The notes: generated from the letters alone by a model not told the origin. Shown: positions 43,186 to 54,504, counted from the stretch's first letter. The stretch is DNA of 64,000 bases from Cranoglanis bouderius (GCA_023630585.1 CM042535.1:31086399-31150398), one strand, 5' to 3'. Made by a program: numbers and translations.

Positions 43186-44136
43186 TTTTTTTTTTTTTTA
43201 TTAATTGCAGAAGTTAGTTGCTTCTTGGGGTCAGAAAGTCTCCAAAAGTCTACAGTTCGAAGTCACCTACACACCACAAGTTGTTTGGAAGGGTTTCATG
43301 AAAAAAGCCTCTACTGTCATCCAAAAACAAATTCAACCATCTTCAGTTTGCCAGACACTACTGAAACTACTGGAAAAATAGAGCTTTTTGGCATTAAACA
43401 CCAGAGGTGGTTTTGGCGCACACAGAGAGGTAGCCATGTGGAAAAGTACCTCATGCCCATGGTTGCATATGGTGGTGGCTCTTTAATGTTTAGGGGCTGT
43501 TTTTCTGCCAGAGGACCTGGACATTTTGTTAGGATACATGGCATCATGGACTCTATCAAATATCAACAGATATTAAATGAAAACCTGACTGCCTCTGCCA
43601 GAAAGCTTAAAATGGGCCATGGTTGGACCTTCCAGCAGGACAATGATCCAAAACATACTGTACATCAAAATCAACACAAAAAAGCTTTATTTACTACAAA
43701 CTCAAGGTCCTGCCATGACCATCCCAGTCCCCTGACTTGAAACCCATAGAAAACCTGTGGGGTGAACTGAAGAGGAGAGTCCCTCGAAATGTGAAAGATC
43801 TGGAGAGATTCTGTATGGAGGAATGGTCTCAGATCCCTTGCCATGTATTCTCCAACCTCATCAGGCATTATAGGAGAAAACTCAGAGCTGTTAGCTTGGC
43901 AAAGGGAGGTAGCACAAAGTATTGACTAAAAGGGTGCCAATAATTGTTGCACACCGATATTTAACAAAGATTTTTATAAACCTGTGTTTTTTTCCAATTG
44001 TTTGATACCCACGAGAGCAGAGTATTTTCGTGATTTTTTTTAACAAAAGATCAAAAGGTTAAACAATAAAGACAATTTTTCACAGCCTTCTTTGCTCATA
44101 TTTAGCAAGGGTGCCAATATTAGTGGAGGGTGCTGT
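43186..44136 (+). pseudogene. Tc1-A copy 2 transposase, C-terminal two thirds
   Basis: Reads through GKIELFGIKHQRWFWRTQRG, then YGGGSLMFRGCFSARGPGHF, WTFQQDNDPKHTVHQNQHKK, and after a frameshift NLWGELKRRVPRNVKDLERF to KGGSTKY. The first catalytic WSDE is altered, and the part up to the SINE is out of frame. Confidence 0.8.
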
Positions 44137-44177
44137 AATATACATATAGGTTGCCAGATCTGTGCTTGTAATTTTAG

Positions 44178-44242
44178 TTAGTTTGTTTGTTTGTTTGTTT
44201 GTTTATTTGTTCATGTATTTATTTGTTTGTTTGTTTGTTTAT
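44178..44242. repeat. (TTTG)n microsatellite
   Basis: TTTG/TTTA units immediately upstream of the exon 12 acceptor; the T-rich run may act as its polypyrimidine tract. Confidence 0.85.
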
Positions 44243-44258
44243 TTAATATACATTTAAG

Positions 44259-44366
44259 GTGCTCAGTATGGTGTCAGGTTTTGGCCCTCTCATCACTGCT
44301 GGCATTTTTGCAGCCAGTTTATCACCAGCTCTTGCCTTCCTGGTCTCTGCTCCTAAAGTCTTCCAA
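44259..44366 (+). CDS. slc12a10: SLC12 exon 12: membrane segment 8
   Basis: VLSMVSGFGPLITAGIFAAS then LSPALAFLVSAPKVFQ. The acceptor is ACATTTAAG; use of the nearby CTCAG would break the phase. Confidence 0.9.
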
Positions 44367-44443
44367 GTAAGATGCGATACCAGCCACCAAAACAATATAT
44401 CAGTTTTAAAATGATTGTACATACTCATCAGTTTTATTATTAG

Positions 44444-44567
44444 TGTCTCTGCAGGGACAACATATACACAGACATAGGCATCTTTGCAAAGGGTTATGGG
44501 AAAAATAATGAGCCACTGCATGCTTACATTCTGACCTACTTCATTGCTTTGGCCTTCATTCTGATTG
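44444..44567 (+). CDS. slc12a10: SLC12 exon 13: membrane segment 9
   Basis: CLCRDNIYTDIGIFAKGYGK then NNEPLHAYILTYFIALAFIL. Donor ATTG|GTAAGT. Confidence 0.93.
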
Positions 44568-44946
44568 GTAAGTTTAAAATTGGAGTTGTAGCCTGTAATT
44601 CAAATGTATACTACATTAAGATGTGTGTGTTTAGACCTACCTCCAAATTGTGATTGTTTCTAAAAAAAAATAAAATAAAATAAAGATTATAAACATTATC
44701 TGGTCTGTACTTATTTTATAATGATTTATTGTTAACAGCTGAAAAAATGTTACTGTCCATGGATAGACATGCACAAGCAAGAGTGTTTTCAGAAAATTTA
44801 GAATGTTCATTTACTGATACACTTTTATTTTAAGTTTCGGCCCTCGTCCTTCATTGTTACTCTTCATCAGTTTATTTTTATCAATTCAACAACACAGTTC
44901 CATTCCTTCTGCTTTTTATTTCCACATTTATATCCATGTTTTTCAG

Positions 44947-45048
44947 CTGAGTTGAACGCCATCGCTCCTCTTATCTCTAATTTCTTTCTGTGCTCCTACG
45001 CTCTCATCAACTTCAGCTGCTTCCATGCCTCCATCACCAACTCACCAG
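44947..45048 (+). CDS. slc12a10: SLC12 exon 14: membrane segment 10
   Basis: AELNAIAPLISNFFLCSYAL INFSCFHASITNSP, strongly conserved in the family. Confidence 0.95.
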
Positions 45049-45322
45049 GTGAGTAGCCTGAGATAGTCAGCTGATATCTGTCAAATAGCATTTTTTAAAT
45101 GGCTTGTTACTCAAAAGGTATATTTGCTATGATAGCTTTAGGACTGCCATTGCCATAAACAGTTTTGCACTCAAGTCTCCATCAGTGAACTGTTGATAAC
45201 TTCAACAAAACAGACTTCATGTGAAAACTATAATGAATTTCCTGGTTACACAACTGCACTATTTGACCATGTAGTATTAGTGCATTTATAGAAAGGATTT
45301 ATTCATAATTGCATTATCTGTA

Positions 45323-45412
45323 GTTACCCAGATGAGGATGGGCTCCCTTTTGAGTCAGACTCCTCTCAAGGTTTCTTCCTCATATCATCTCAGAGAGTTT
45401 TTAATTTAAAAT
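45323..45412 (-). repeat. Fragment of the 7550-7920 repeat family
   Basis: GAGGATGGGCTCCCTTTTGA and AAGGTTTCTTCCTCATATCA match that family; only about 90 bp remain. Confidence 0.65.
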
Positions 45413-45731
45413 GATTTAAAATATATGGATTTGTGAAAGAGGACTTTATGAAGATTAACTTTTGTTGAACAGCTGATACATATCTTGGGGTTGTACCCTG
45501 CTTGCTCCTATGGATAAACTGCCACTGAAAAATAACATATTAGAATGAGTGCACTAATATGAACCTCTAATTTCAATTACTGCCAGCACTGTTATAGATA
45601 ATTAATCATTCCCTTCTGACCATTCAGATTTGAGAATTTTGCAGAGCTGGGGTATATAATATATAAGAAATATTTATCTGCATATCTCTACATTTATCTG
45701 GTGGTCAAAGGTGGTGTGGTGTGATATAATT

Positions 45732-46150
45732 CCTCTACTTCTTCTTCTTTTCCTTTTGGCTGTTCCCTTCAGGGGTCGCCACAGCGAATCATCTGCCTCC
45801 ATCTAGCCCTATCCCCTGCATCCTCTTCTCTCAGACCGACTACCTTCATGTCCTCCTTCACTACATCCATAAACCTCCTCTTTGGTCTTCCTCTCGGCCT
45901 CCTGCCTGGCAGCTCTAACCTCAGCATCCTTTTACCGATATATTCACTCTCCCTCCTCTGAACATGTCCAAACCATCTCAACCTGGCCTCTCTAACTTTG
46001 TCTCCAAAACATCTCACATGTGCTGTCCCCCTGATGTACTCATTCCTGATCCTATCCATCCTCGTCACTCCCAAAGAGAACCTCAACATCTTCAGCTCTG
46101 CTACCTCTAACTCTTCCTCCTGTCTTTTCCTCAGTGCAACTCTGTAGTAA
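45732..46150 (-). mobile_element. 5'-truncated LINE, ORF2 C-terminus
   Basis: The minus-strand frame has LGVTRMDRIRNEYIRGTAHV, RLRWFGHVQRRESEYIGKRM and LPGRRPRGRPKRRFMDVVKE, then GDRARWRQMIRCGDP: the C-terminal end of a non-LTR reverse transcriptase protein. The 3' end is A/AG-rich on the minus strand. It lies in SLC12 intron 14. Confidence 0.75.
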
Positions 46151-46354
46151 TAAAGTAATAACAATAGAGATACTGTAAAAGCTAATGACATAGTACAAAT
46201 TCATGTATAAGTTGTACAAAAATATGATTAAGTCACTACATAGTGTCTCAACTTCATTTAACAAAGTAATTCAGTGGTCAATGGACACTGTAGTTCATAG
46301 TGTCATTTTCAAAAATCCTGACATTTTACACCTGCTTGAAATTAGGGTGACTGG

Positions 46355-46355
<1 letters not shown>

Positions 46356-46391
<36 letters not shown>
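46356..46391. repeat. (TTGA)n microsatellite
   Basis: Nine TTGA units in SLC12 intron 14. Confidence 0.95.
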
Positions 46392-46521
46392 AGCAGCACA
46401 GTAGATCACAGATGTGGTGATGCTGGAGGGAAATAATGTTACCCCCTCATAGCCATAGGAAAACCCATAAGGACTTGTTTCATTATGTAATGTCCAAAAC
46501 TATTGTTACTGCTACTCACAG

Positions 46522-46677
46522 GATGGAGGCCATCTTTCAAATATTACAGTCGCTGGACTGCTCTGTTTGGAGCAGTTATCTCTGTGGTGCTGATGTTCCT
46601 GCTCACCTGGTGGGCTGCTCTTATCACCTTCTGCATCGTCTTCTTTTTATTAGGTTATGTTATATACAAGAAACCAA
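46522..46677 (+). CDS. slc12a10: SLC12 exon 15: membrane segments 11 and 12
   Basis: GWRPSFKYYSRWTALFGAVI SVVLMFLLTWWAALITFCIV and FFLLGYVIYKKP. The hydrophobic double span and the YKKP end are typical. Confidence 0.95.
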
Positions 46678-46790
46678 GTGAGTTGGTTCATAAGAACCAT
46701 GGCAGTTCTTATGAAATTTAGATCAATGGAATATTCATGAAAAAGACGTATTAAAGAGATAGTTATGTAATAGTCATGTATTTCTTCTAG

Positions 46791-46890
46791 AGTTTAATTG
46801 GGGCTTGTCTGTCCAGGCTGGTACCTACAACATGGCTCTGTCCTATTCAGTCTCTCTTGCTACTGTCGAGGACAATGTCAAGAATTTCAG
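46791..46890 (+). CDS. slc12a10: SLC12 exon 16: start of cytosolic C-terminus
   Basis: FNWGLSVQAGTYNMALSYSV then EDNVKNF. Donor TTTCAG|GTAAAA. Confidence 0.93.
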
Positions 46891-47016
46891 GTAAAACTGG
46901 AAAATACTATATACTTAAATCACAAAGGTCTGTATAAACTCATTCTTCCCTATTTTTGTTTTGTTTTGTTTTTAGTAATGTTTCAATAATGTTGTTTACC
47001 TTTCGTTTTCCTTCAG

Positions 47017-47128
47017 ACCTCAGTGTTTGGTTTTGACTGGACCGCCAAACTTGCATCCAGCTCTAGTGGACTTTGTGGGCTCTTTCACAAAGAATGTCAG
47101 TCTGATGATTTGTGGAAACATTATCATG
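47017..47128 (+). CDS. slc12a10: SLC12 exon 17
   Basis: PQCLVLTGPPNLHPALVDFV then GSFTKNVSLMICGNIIM, part of the regulatory C-terminal domain. Confidence 0.93.
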
Positions 47129-47526
47129 GTGAGAACGAGGACTCTACTCTGGTTTTAAAGATGGCTTGAATCACAGCCATCTGTGGCCAGGAGCCAATGA
47201 AGCAAAATCGGCCACACTCTCTGGGTGGGAGGGACAGCATATTATCTTTTCCCTGTCAATCACAGCAATACTAGCCAAATATAGGCATATGTGAGCTCAT
47301 GTATGAGATAGAGGGCATAGCACTTTACTTTGAGTGTGTTATGCTGCCCTGTGATGCAACATGAGCAGCAATTGGTGGGTTGGTTCACCCTCCCCAGTTG
47401 GTAGGTGTCATATGATATGGGATAGAAGGATGGTGGGTGGGAATTGGCAGGTGACCAAATTGGGGCAAAAAAATAGGGAAAATAAAAAAAAATGTAAATG
47501 CTTTGTTTCGTTTTTTTTGCCTGCAG

Positions 47527-47657
47527 GATGAGAATAAGTCTATCATGTCCCAAGTCAATACAGACAGATTAGTAAAATGGCTGAACAATAGGAAGGTCCG
47601 CTCCTTTTACGTTCCCTTTAAGGGAAACAGTTTGAGAGAGATCAGCATCTCATGCAG
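47527..47657 (+). CDS. slc12a10: SLC12 exon 18 with 1-nt deletion
   Basis: DENKSIMSQVNTDRLVKWLN NRKVRSFYVPFKGN, then LREIS and a broken end. Read as AGC ATC TCA TGC AG the exon ends in phase 2, but exon 19 (A-S-G-L-R-R) needs phase 0. One more C (ATCCTCATGCAG) would give ILMQ, the family sequence. Length is 131 instead of 132. Confidence 0.88.
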
Positions 47658-47736
47658 GTAAGCAAACTGACTGTTTATCTCACTGCTAGATTTTTTAATT
47701 CTAATAGTTTACAATAATTATTTTAATCCCTTAAAG

Positions 47737-47843
47737 GCTTCTGGTTTGAGAAGACTTAAGCCTAATACACTGGTCATGGGGTTCAAGACTAACTGGAAGG
47801 AGTGCAGTTCCTATAACTTGGAGGATTATGTTAACACCATATA
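47737..47843 (+). CDS. slc12a10: SLC12 exon 19
   Basis: ASGLRRLKPNTLVMGFKTNW then KECSSYNLEDYVNTI. Acceptor TTAAAG, donor TATA|GTAAGT. Confidence 0.9.
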
Positions 47844-47945
47844 GTAAGTGAAATCAGCATGTGTAACACTACCCAATGTTTTTTCTTTGATAATGAAGTA
47901 AAAGTTGACTTAATAACCATACTGCCTTTCAATTTTACTTCCCAG

Positions 47946-48028
47946 TGATACATTTGATTCTAACTATGGAGTGTGTATTCTCAGAATGATGGATGGACTT
48001 GACATTGCAGAAGAGTTAGAGTCTGCAG
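47946..48028 (+). CDS. slc12a10: SLC12 exon 20
   Basis: YDTFDSNYGVCILRMMDGLD then IAEELESA. The YGVCILRM block is conserved in SLC12 transporters. Confidence 0.93.
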
Positions 48029-48122
48029 GTAACTGTATATAGTATCTATTATTATTGTTGTTGTTGTTGTTGTTTTGTTTGTACAAGACTGGTGAAAAAT
48101 GAATATTCTGTTTATTTGATAG

Positions 48123-48191
48123 CAAACCATGTCTTTGAGGACGACGAGACCATCAAGTCAGATCAGAGTCAGAATTCAGAAATAGAATCAG
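48123..48191 (+). CDS. slc12a10: SLC12 exon 21
   Basis: ANHVFEDDETIKSDQSQNSE IES: a short acidic, poorly conserved linker exon. Donor TCAG|GTAAAG. Confidence 0.85.
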
Positions 48192-48212
48192 GTAAAGAAC
48201 CTTTAAATAGGT

Positions 48213-48703
<491 letters not shown>

Positions 48704-48711
48704 TATATATA

Positions 48712-50303
48712 TAGTGTGTATAGAGAAGAATCACCCCGTTTTAAAATAATCACATTTTGTTGCTTTTCAGCCTGAAATGAAAATGGACACAGTTTGTGTT
48801 TTATCCAGCTGTATTTACTCAGTGCAACTTATAACATCCAAGTGAAAGGTATAACACCAACATGTCAGAAAAAAATTAAAAAATTAAAAAACAGAATCAC
48901 TGAGTTGGAAAAAGGATCACCCCCCTGCTTTAATTTGCCTTCGCCATTTTTAATTACAGCCTTTAGTCTGTTGGGATATGTCTCTACTAACTTTGCACAT
49001 CTAGACCTTGCAATATTTGCCCACTCTTCTTTGCAGAACTGCTCAAGTTCATTTAAATTTGATGGTGACTGTTTGTGGACTGCAGTCTTTAAGTCATTCC
49101 ACAGATTTTCAATGGGGTTTAAGTCTGGGCTCTGACTAGGCCATGCAAGGACATTCACCTTTTTCTCCTTCAACCACTGTGTGGTCAGTTTTGCTGTGTG
49201 CTTTGGGTCATTGTCATGTTGGAAGGTAAATCTGCTTCCCATTGAAAACTTTTTGGCAGAGGGCAGCAGATTTTCCTCAAGAATTTGATGGTATTTTGCC
49301 CCATCCATTTTCCTTCTATCCTGACAAGTGCTCCACTCCCTGCTGCAGAGAAACACCCCCATAACAGGATATTACCACCTCCATGCTTTACTGTAGGAAT
49401 GGTGTTATTTGGATGGTGAGCTGTATTGGATTTCTGCCAGACATATCGTTTGGTGTTGAGGCCAAATAATTCAATTTTATTCTCATCTGACCATGAACAC
49501 CTTTTTGCATGTGGCCGCACAATGTTAAAGGTGCGTTCATGTGGCCTTTCTTGAGGAGTGGCTTTTTTCTTGCAACCCTCCCATACAAGCCACATTTGTG
49601 GAGAATTTGTGATATTGTTGTCACATGCACACAATGACCACTCTTTGTCATAAATTCCTGCAACTGCTTCAGAATTGCTGTAGGCCTCTTGGTAGCCTCT
49701 CTGACCAGTTTCCTCCTGGCTCTTTCATCCAGTATGGAGCGATGATCCAGGGAGGGTCTGTGTCGTACAGAATACCCCCCACTTCTTAATTATAGACTTC
49801 ACTGTGTTTCTAGGAATTGATAAAGCCTTTGAAATTTTTTTTGTATCCATCTCCTGACTTGTGCCTGTCCACAACTTTATCCTGGAGATCTTTTGACAGT
49901 GCCTTGCCACCCATAGTTGATTGTTTGCTTCAGTTGCACTACAAAATTCTCCAGGATAGCTCTTTTCATGCTGAGCTAATCAAAATGAACACAGCTGATC
50001 ACAGTTGAAAGTCAAATGGCTTTGTGTGCCATTGAGAAGGTGATTAGCTACACCTTATTGAGTTTACAAGTCATTTTTAGGAGGAGGGTAATCCTTTTTC
50101 CAACTCAATGATTCTGTTTTTCAATTTAAAAAAAAAAAAATTCTGACATGGTGTGACATTGGTGTTATATCTTTCACTTGGATGTTATATGTTGCACTGA
50201 GTGAATACAGCTGGATAAAACAAAAACCGTGTCCGTTTTCATTTCAGGCTAAAAAGCAACAAAATGTGATTATTTTAAAGCGGGTGATTATTTTCTATAC
50301 CCA

Positions 50304-50306
<3 letters not shown>
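48712..50306 (-). mobile_element. Tc1-D copy 3, both ends, transposase frameshifted
   Basis: Terminal repeats of over 100 bp (GTATAGAGAAGAATCACCCC at left and its inverse before CTATACCCACTG at right). Minus-strand frames encode MARHCQKISRIKLWTGTSQE (49910), LQEFMTKSGHCVHVTTISQI, CSWSDENKIELFGLNTKRYV with the first catalytic D, HGGGNILLWGCFSAAGSGAL, and FQHDNDPKHTAKLT through WPSQSPDLNPIENLW. Several frameshifts split them. Confidence 0.9.
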
Positions 50307-50387
<81 letters not shown>

Positions 50388-50388
50388 C
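50307..50388. repeat. (TG)n(TA)n microsatellite
   Basis: A TG run followed by about 34 TA units, directly at the end of Tc1-D copy 3. Confidence 0.95.
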
Positions 50389-50518
50389 ACTTAGTTAGTT
50401 GTGTAATCAGTTAATTGACTATTTTGCTACATAAATCTACATTTGTGATTCCAGGACATGAACAATGACATCATTCTCCCATAAGTCTGCTTTCACAATT
50501 CTCTTTGCTTTGCCCCAG

Positions 50519-50623
50519 ATGATGAAAAATCAAACCACATTATTGACAGTGAGATCAGAACAGTTTTTCAGAACAAACAGGAACAGAAGACCATAGATGT
50601 GTACTGGATCTCTGATGATGGAG
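50519..50623 (+). CDS. slc12a10: SLC12 exon 22
   Basis: DDEKSNHIIDSEIRTVFQNK then QEQKTIDVYWISDDG. The TIDVYW block is conserved in the family. Confidence 0.94.
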
Positions 50624-50804
50624 GTAAGATATTATTGATAGCTGTAGGATATGATACTAAATGGAGCAATAGTAACTAGATAGGTCAAGTTCGTCACAAC
50701 AAACTTTGATGTTGGCTTTACAAAGCCGGTCTGAAAGTTTAAAATAGTTATCAGTCTGAAATTTGAAGGTAATGTGCAGTTTTAAGAAAGAAAGAGAGAG
50801 AGAC

Positions 50805-51215
50805 AGATAGGGTGCCAAGACTTGTAGCATTAGAGAGATAGCTAGGGTGCCAATACTTCTAGTGTTGGGTTGATAGGGTGCCAATACTTGTAGTGTTTGA
50901 TAGATACCTAGAGTGCCAATACTTTTATAGTTGGCTAGTTAGATAGGGTGCAAATACTTCTAGAGTTGGATCGATAGGGTTCTAGAGTTGGATAGATAGC
51001 AAAAGTGCCAATGCTTTTGGATTTGGATAGATAGATAGGGTGCCAATGCTTCTAGAGTTGGGTAGATGGGGTGCCAATACTTTTAGAGTTGGCTAGATAC
51101 ATAGGGTGCCAATACTTCTAGAATTGGATAGATAGGGTGCCAATGCTTGTAGTGTTAGGTAGATAGCTAGGGTGCCACTACTTCTAGAGTTGGATAGATA
51201 GATAGATAGATAGAT
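50805..51215. repeat. Minisatellite, 11 units of about 30-45 bp
   Basis: The unit GATAGGGTGCCAATACTTCT followed by AGAGTTGGATA is repeated 11 times with variable spacing, then GATA repeats, in SLC12 intron 22. Confidence 0.9.
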
Positions 51216-51254
51216 AGAGTCTCTGTTACAAGTACATTGACAGAGTGTATGTAT

Positions 51255-51735
51255 TTTTAATAATCGCTTTCTTCCAACTAGAGCCAAATTTCTCATTATT
51301 GTCCATGGGGCCAGAAAAACACCATTTTCCGGACATTTCCGGAGAAAATTCCGAAACGCGTTGTGTGCCTGCCAGGTCTACTCCCTAAGACATATGAGAG
51401 GATATGTGATATGAACATGTCAGCTGAACGACGTCTGAGCTATGACACCTGGGTTTTATTCCCCATTCATTCTCCATGGGCCAAAAACGTGCCTTTTTTG
51501 TCCGCGGTACGAACATCGTACGTCGGATCGCTTATAAAAGCCAGAGCACACCTCTCCTCAATAAGCCTAATACATTCATTCATTCTTGTCCATAGCACAA
51601 ACAGTGCGGGATAATGTTACGCGCCGAAGTTTTGTCCAGAAGAAGAAGAAGAATTATAATAAGTATGAGAATGAACAATAGTGATGCTTTGCTTTGCAAG
51701 CACCACTAATAATAATAATAATAAGCTTATAAAGC
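51255..51735. repeat. Unclassified interspersed repeat
   Basis: A CG-containing block with TTTCCGGACATTTCCGGAGA and GTACGAACATCGTACGTCGG, then a GAA run and AATAATAAT run separated by GCTTTGCTTTGCAAGCACCA. The composition differs from the surrounding intron. Family not identified. Confidence 0.4.
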
Positions 51736-51868
51736 AGAACAGTATATTGGCTTTGTCAAGCCAACATAATCATGGTTCTTTGAAGAACTGCAAAATGTAA
51801 TTTGGTATTTACCAGTTTGTTGTGTAATGATTGGTTACAAATACACTTATCCCTTACTTTTCACTCAG

Positions 51869-51980
51869 GTCTGACCCTGTTGGTGCCATATCTGTTAACT
51901 AGAAGAAAGCGCTGGAGGAGAAGTAAAGTTCGGGTTTTTGTCATAGGGGAGCTGCAGACCATGGAGCATCAGCGCAAAGA
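51869..51980 (+). CDS. slc12a10: SLC12 exon 23
   Basis: GLTLLVPYLLTRRKRWRRSK then VRVFVIGELQTMEHQRKE, a hallmark block of the SLC12 C-terminal domain. Confidence 0.95.
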
Positions 51981-52066
51981 GTATATTTTCATTTAGTGTG
52001 AACTGTTCATTTATTGTCATAGAAAGATGTTACATTTGTCATATGTAATAATGAATCTGTTCTCAG

Positions 52067-52153
52067 GATAATGACTTTACTACAAAGATTTCGTTTGGAC
52101 GTCCATGATGTCATTGTAATGACAGACACTGAAAGTTTGCCTTCCTCCAAAAA
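52067..52153 (+). CDS. slc12a10: SLC12 exon 24
   Basis: IMTLLQRFRLDVHDVIVMTD TESLPSSK. Donor AAAA|GTAGGT. Confidence 0.92.
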
Positions 52154-52317
52154 GTAGGTTACTTACCACAGGCTTCAAAATATACTTTACCAAGACATCA
52201 ATCCACATTTAATCATTTCTGAAAAAGTAACATTCATAGATTGCATGATTTCATGCTTAGAAGTCAATGGTCAGAATTAATTAATAATTTTATTGCATTA
52301 TTTTTTTATTTCTGCAG

Positions 52318-52453
52318 CTTGGAGCGATTTGAGGACTCTGTTGCCCTGTTCAGGTTCAGAGAGGAGCAGCAGAGAGAGGAGTTGGAGCAGCAGCAAAAGA
52401 CTTTCAGTCCATGGAAAGTTTCAGATAAACAGATGGATGTATTCAGGCTTAAG
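52318..52453 (+). CDS. slc12a10: SLC12 exon 25
   Basis: LERFEDSVALFRFREEQQRE then PWKVSDKQMDVFRLK, with the family block WKISD as W-K-V-S-D. Donor AAG|GTGTGT. Confidence 0.93.
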
Positions 52454-54104
52454 GTGTGTCTGTGATAGATACAGGAATGCAGTGTTGCCAATTAGCAACT
52501 TCTGAGACCCCTTTAGCAACGTTATTTCAAAAAAGTGCACAACAACAAATCTAGTGACTTTTTGTGAAAATGTTGACAACTGTCCGGCACTCAATATGGC
52601 TCACATTACAGCTGCTGGTCATACAAGTTGAGAGAGCAGGTTTAATTGATTCACCACCAGTGTGTAAAGCCTGACAATGTGCTTGGGCAAGCCTATGTTC
52701 ACAGCAACAGATCACAAGATCACTAGGATAACGGTGCATCATGATATGATGCATTGGGATACAAAAATGTGCCAATGTACATTGTGGGACTGTGCGATTT
52801 ACATCATGAGAATCAGCATTCTATTAATTATGCATCTAATGCAATTGCACTGTTTGAACACCAGAGTCCCTGTCTGTGTAACCTATAGAGTCAAAATATA
52901 TAGTGTGTGTGCTGAGCCTGATCACAACAACCAGCATGCATTATTCAATATATGGTTACACAACCACGTTATAACAGAAAGCTTTGAAAGGCACAAGCCC
53001 CCTGCCACTGTCATCTGGCATTTTATCCAACTTTGGTGCTCTATTTCCAGTTAAAATGATGCCTCAAGCACTGCTACAGAGCTCATTATGATTCAATCGA
53101 TCATTTTCCCCAGGCCAGAGACTTTGTTTAATTAATAATGTTTTTAGGGAGAATATCTAAATTTATTTATTTATTTTTAAGATATGGTGACCCTGTACAT
53201 TTTGTTTATAATATCAAACCTCTGTTCATAGCAATTTTTTATTTAGTTAGTTTTATATGTCATGTAACACAGATGAATACAAATGCAGGTTAGCTTTATA
53301 TATAATTAAAAAAAGACACTGGCAAATAGTTACAAATCATGAAGCAAAAACCATAAACACGGACAGGCAGAAAGTCAGGCGATCAACAAACAGTACATGA
53401 GCAAATCCAAAACCAAAATCTAAGCAACAAGGCAAGATCAAAAAACAGAATAGCGAGATATACAATGCAAGGCTTGGTGAGTTAGGTAAAGGTACACTGA
53501 GCATCACAGAGTCTTTGTGAGAGTCTATGTTTATATAGGGTGTGATTGGGAACAGGTGTGCATGGTTAGAACTGTTGCGCTGGGGATTGTATGGGTTTCC
53601 ATGTTTGTAGGCCGCGGTTTGTTCTGGGAAGTATAGTTTCTGGTGGATTCCGGTGCTGCTATGACATTATACAGACAAAATGCACATTGTTTTGCATTGT
53701 TCAGAATACAGAAATAAAAAGTATTTTCAGTCATAATTTTTCTTCATTCAAATTTTGTTCAAAATACACTGAGAATCAAATTGAATAGAATCGAATCATG
53801 ACCAGAGTGTATCGTTACACCCCTACTGATCACGATAGTTTTTCCCACCCACACACTTCTTTGTTCATTTTAAACGCTCTTCTTGGATATCTTCACAAGT
53901 AATAAATGCAAGTTATTCCATCTGTAGTCATTTATTTCATGTCTATTTTCCAACTACTTAATGCAGACCCATTTGGCTGCATTTTCGATAGATATTTTAT
54001 AGTACTTTGTAAGTTACAAGTACATTATCATGCCATTACCAAAGATGACTTATTTCCATTAGAAATCTATTATTTCCTATTCTGACAAAATTCGATTCTA
54101 TTTT
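52454..54104. other. SLC12 intron 25, first part
   Basis: No gene or known element recognised in about 1.65 kb of AT-rich sequence. Confidence 0.45.
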
Positions 54105-54341
54105 ATCTTTAGAACATCTTCCTTCTTCATGTAGACCAATGGACACCAACCCTGTTCCTGGATATCTAACTTCCTGAAGACTTTAGTTCCAACCGGAATC
54201 ATGCCCACCTGACCATCTAATCATTGCCTTAAAAAGTTCTTGATCAACTAAAACAGGTGAGTTAGATTTTGGTTGGAAATGAAACCAGGTACAGGGTTGG
54301 TGTCCATTGTTCTACATGAAGAAGGAAGATGTTCTAAAGAT
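54105..54341. repeat. Foldback repeat with 57-bp arms
   Basis: Arms 54105-54161 and 54285-54341 are reverse complements with 2 mismatches; weaker pairing continues inward. It resembles a common fish foldback repeat with ACCAACCCTGTTCCTGGA. It lies 95 bp before SLC12 exon 26. Confidence 0.9.
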
Positions 54342-54436
54342 AACATAGACCTAACATTTTGATATACAGTACAAATCAGTCTAGTGCATGACTTCTAGTC
54401 CTTGTTGAATAATGGCTTCCTTTTTTTGTCTTTTAG

Positions 54437-54504
54437 TCAGAGAGAAAGGTGAGATTGAATGAGATCATTAGGAGGAATTCCAAACATGCTGCTCTGATCT
54501 TAGT
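54437..54504 (+). CDS. slc12a10: SLC12 exon 26
   Basis: SERKVRLNEIIRRNSKHAAL ILV. Acceptor GTCTTTTAG, donor TTAGT|GTGAGT. Confidence 0.93.

Larger units (their letters stand above)
34930..44136 (+). mobile_element. Tc1-A copy 2, split by nested insertions across SLC12 intron 11
   Basis: The left terminus (CAGTGCCCTCCACTAATATT at 34930) and right terminus (its inverse, ending at 44134-44136) each follow or precede TA. Pieces of the element are 34930-35114, 36512-36545, 39286-39445, 42436-42670 and 43186-44136. They hold, in order, the left repeat, leader, start codon (ATG at 39425, MSKTKEYI), N-terminus and C-terminal two thirds of the transposase (FHEKSLYCHPKTN, HGWTFQQDNDPKHT, NLWGELKRR). 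Insertions are Tc1-B, an inverted-repeat element, a solo LTR, Tc1-G containing Tc1-F, and a 5S-SINE. Confidence 0.8.
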
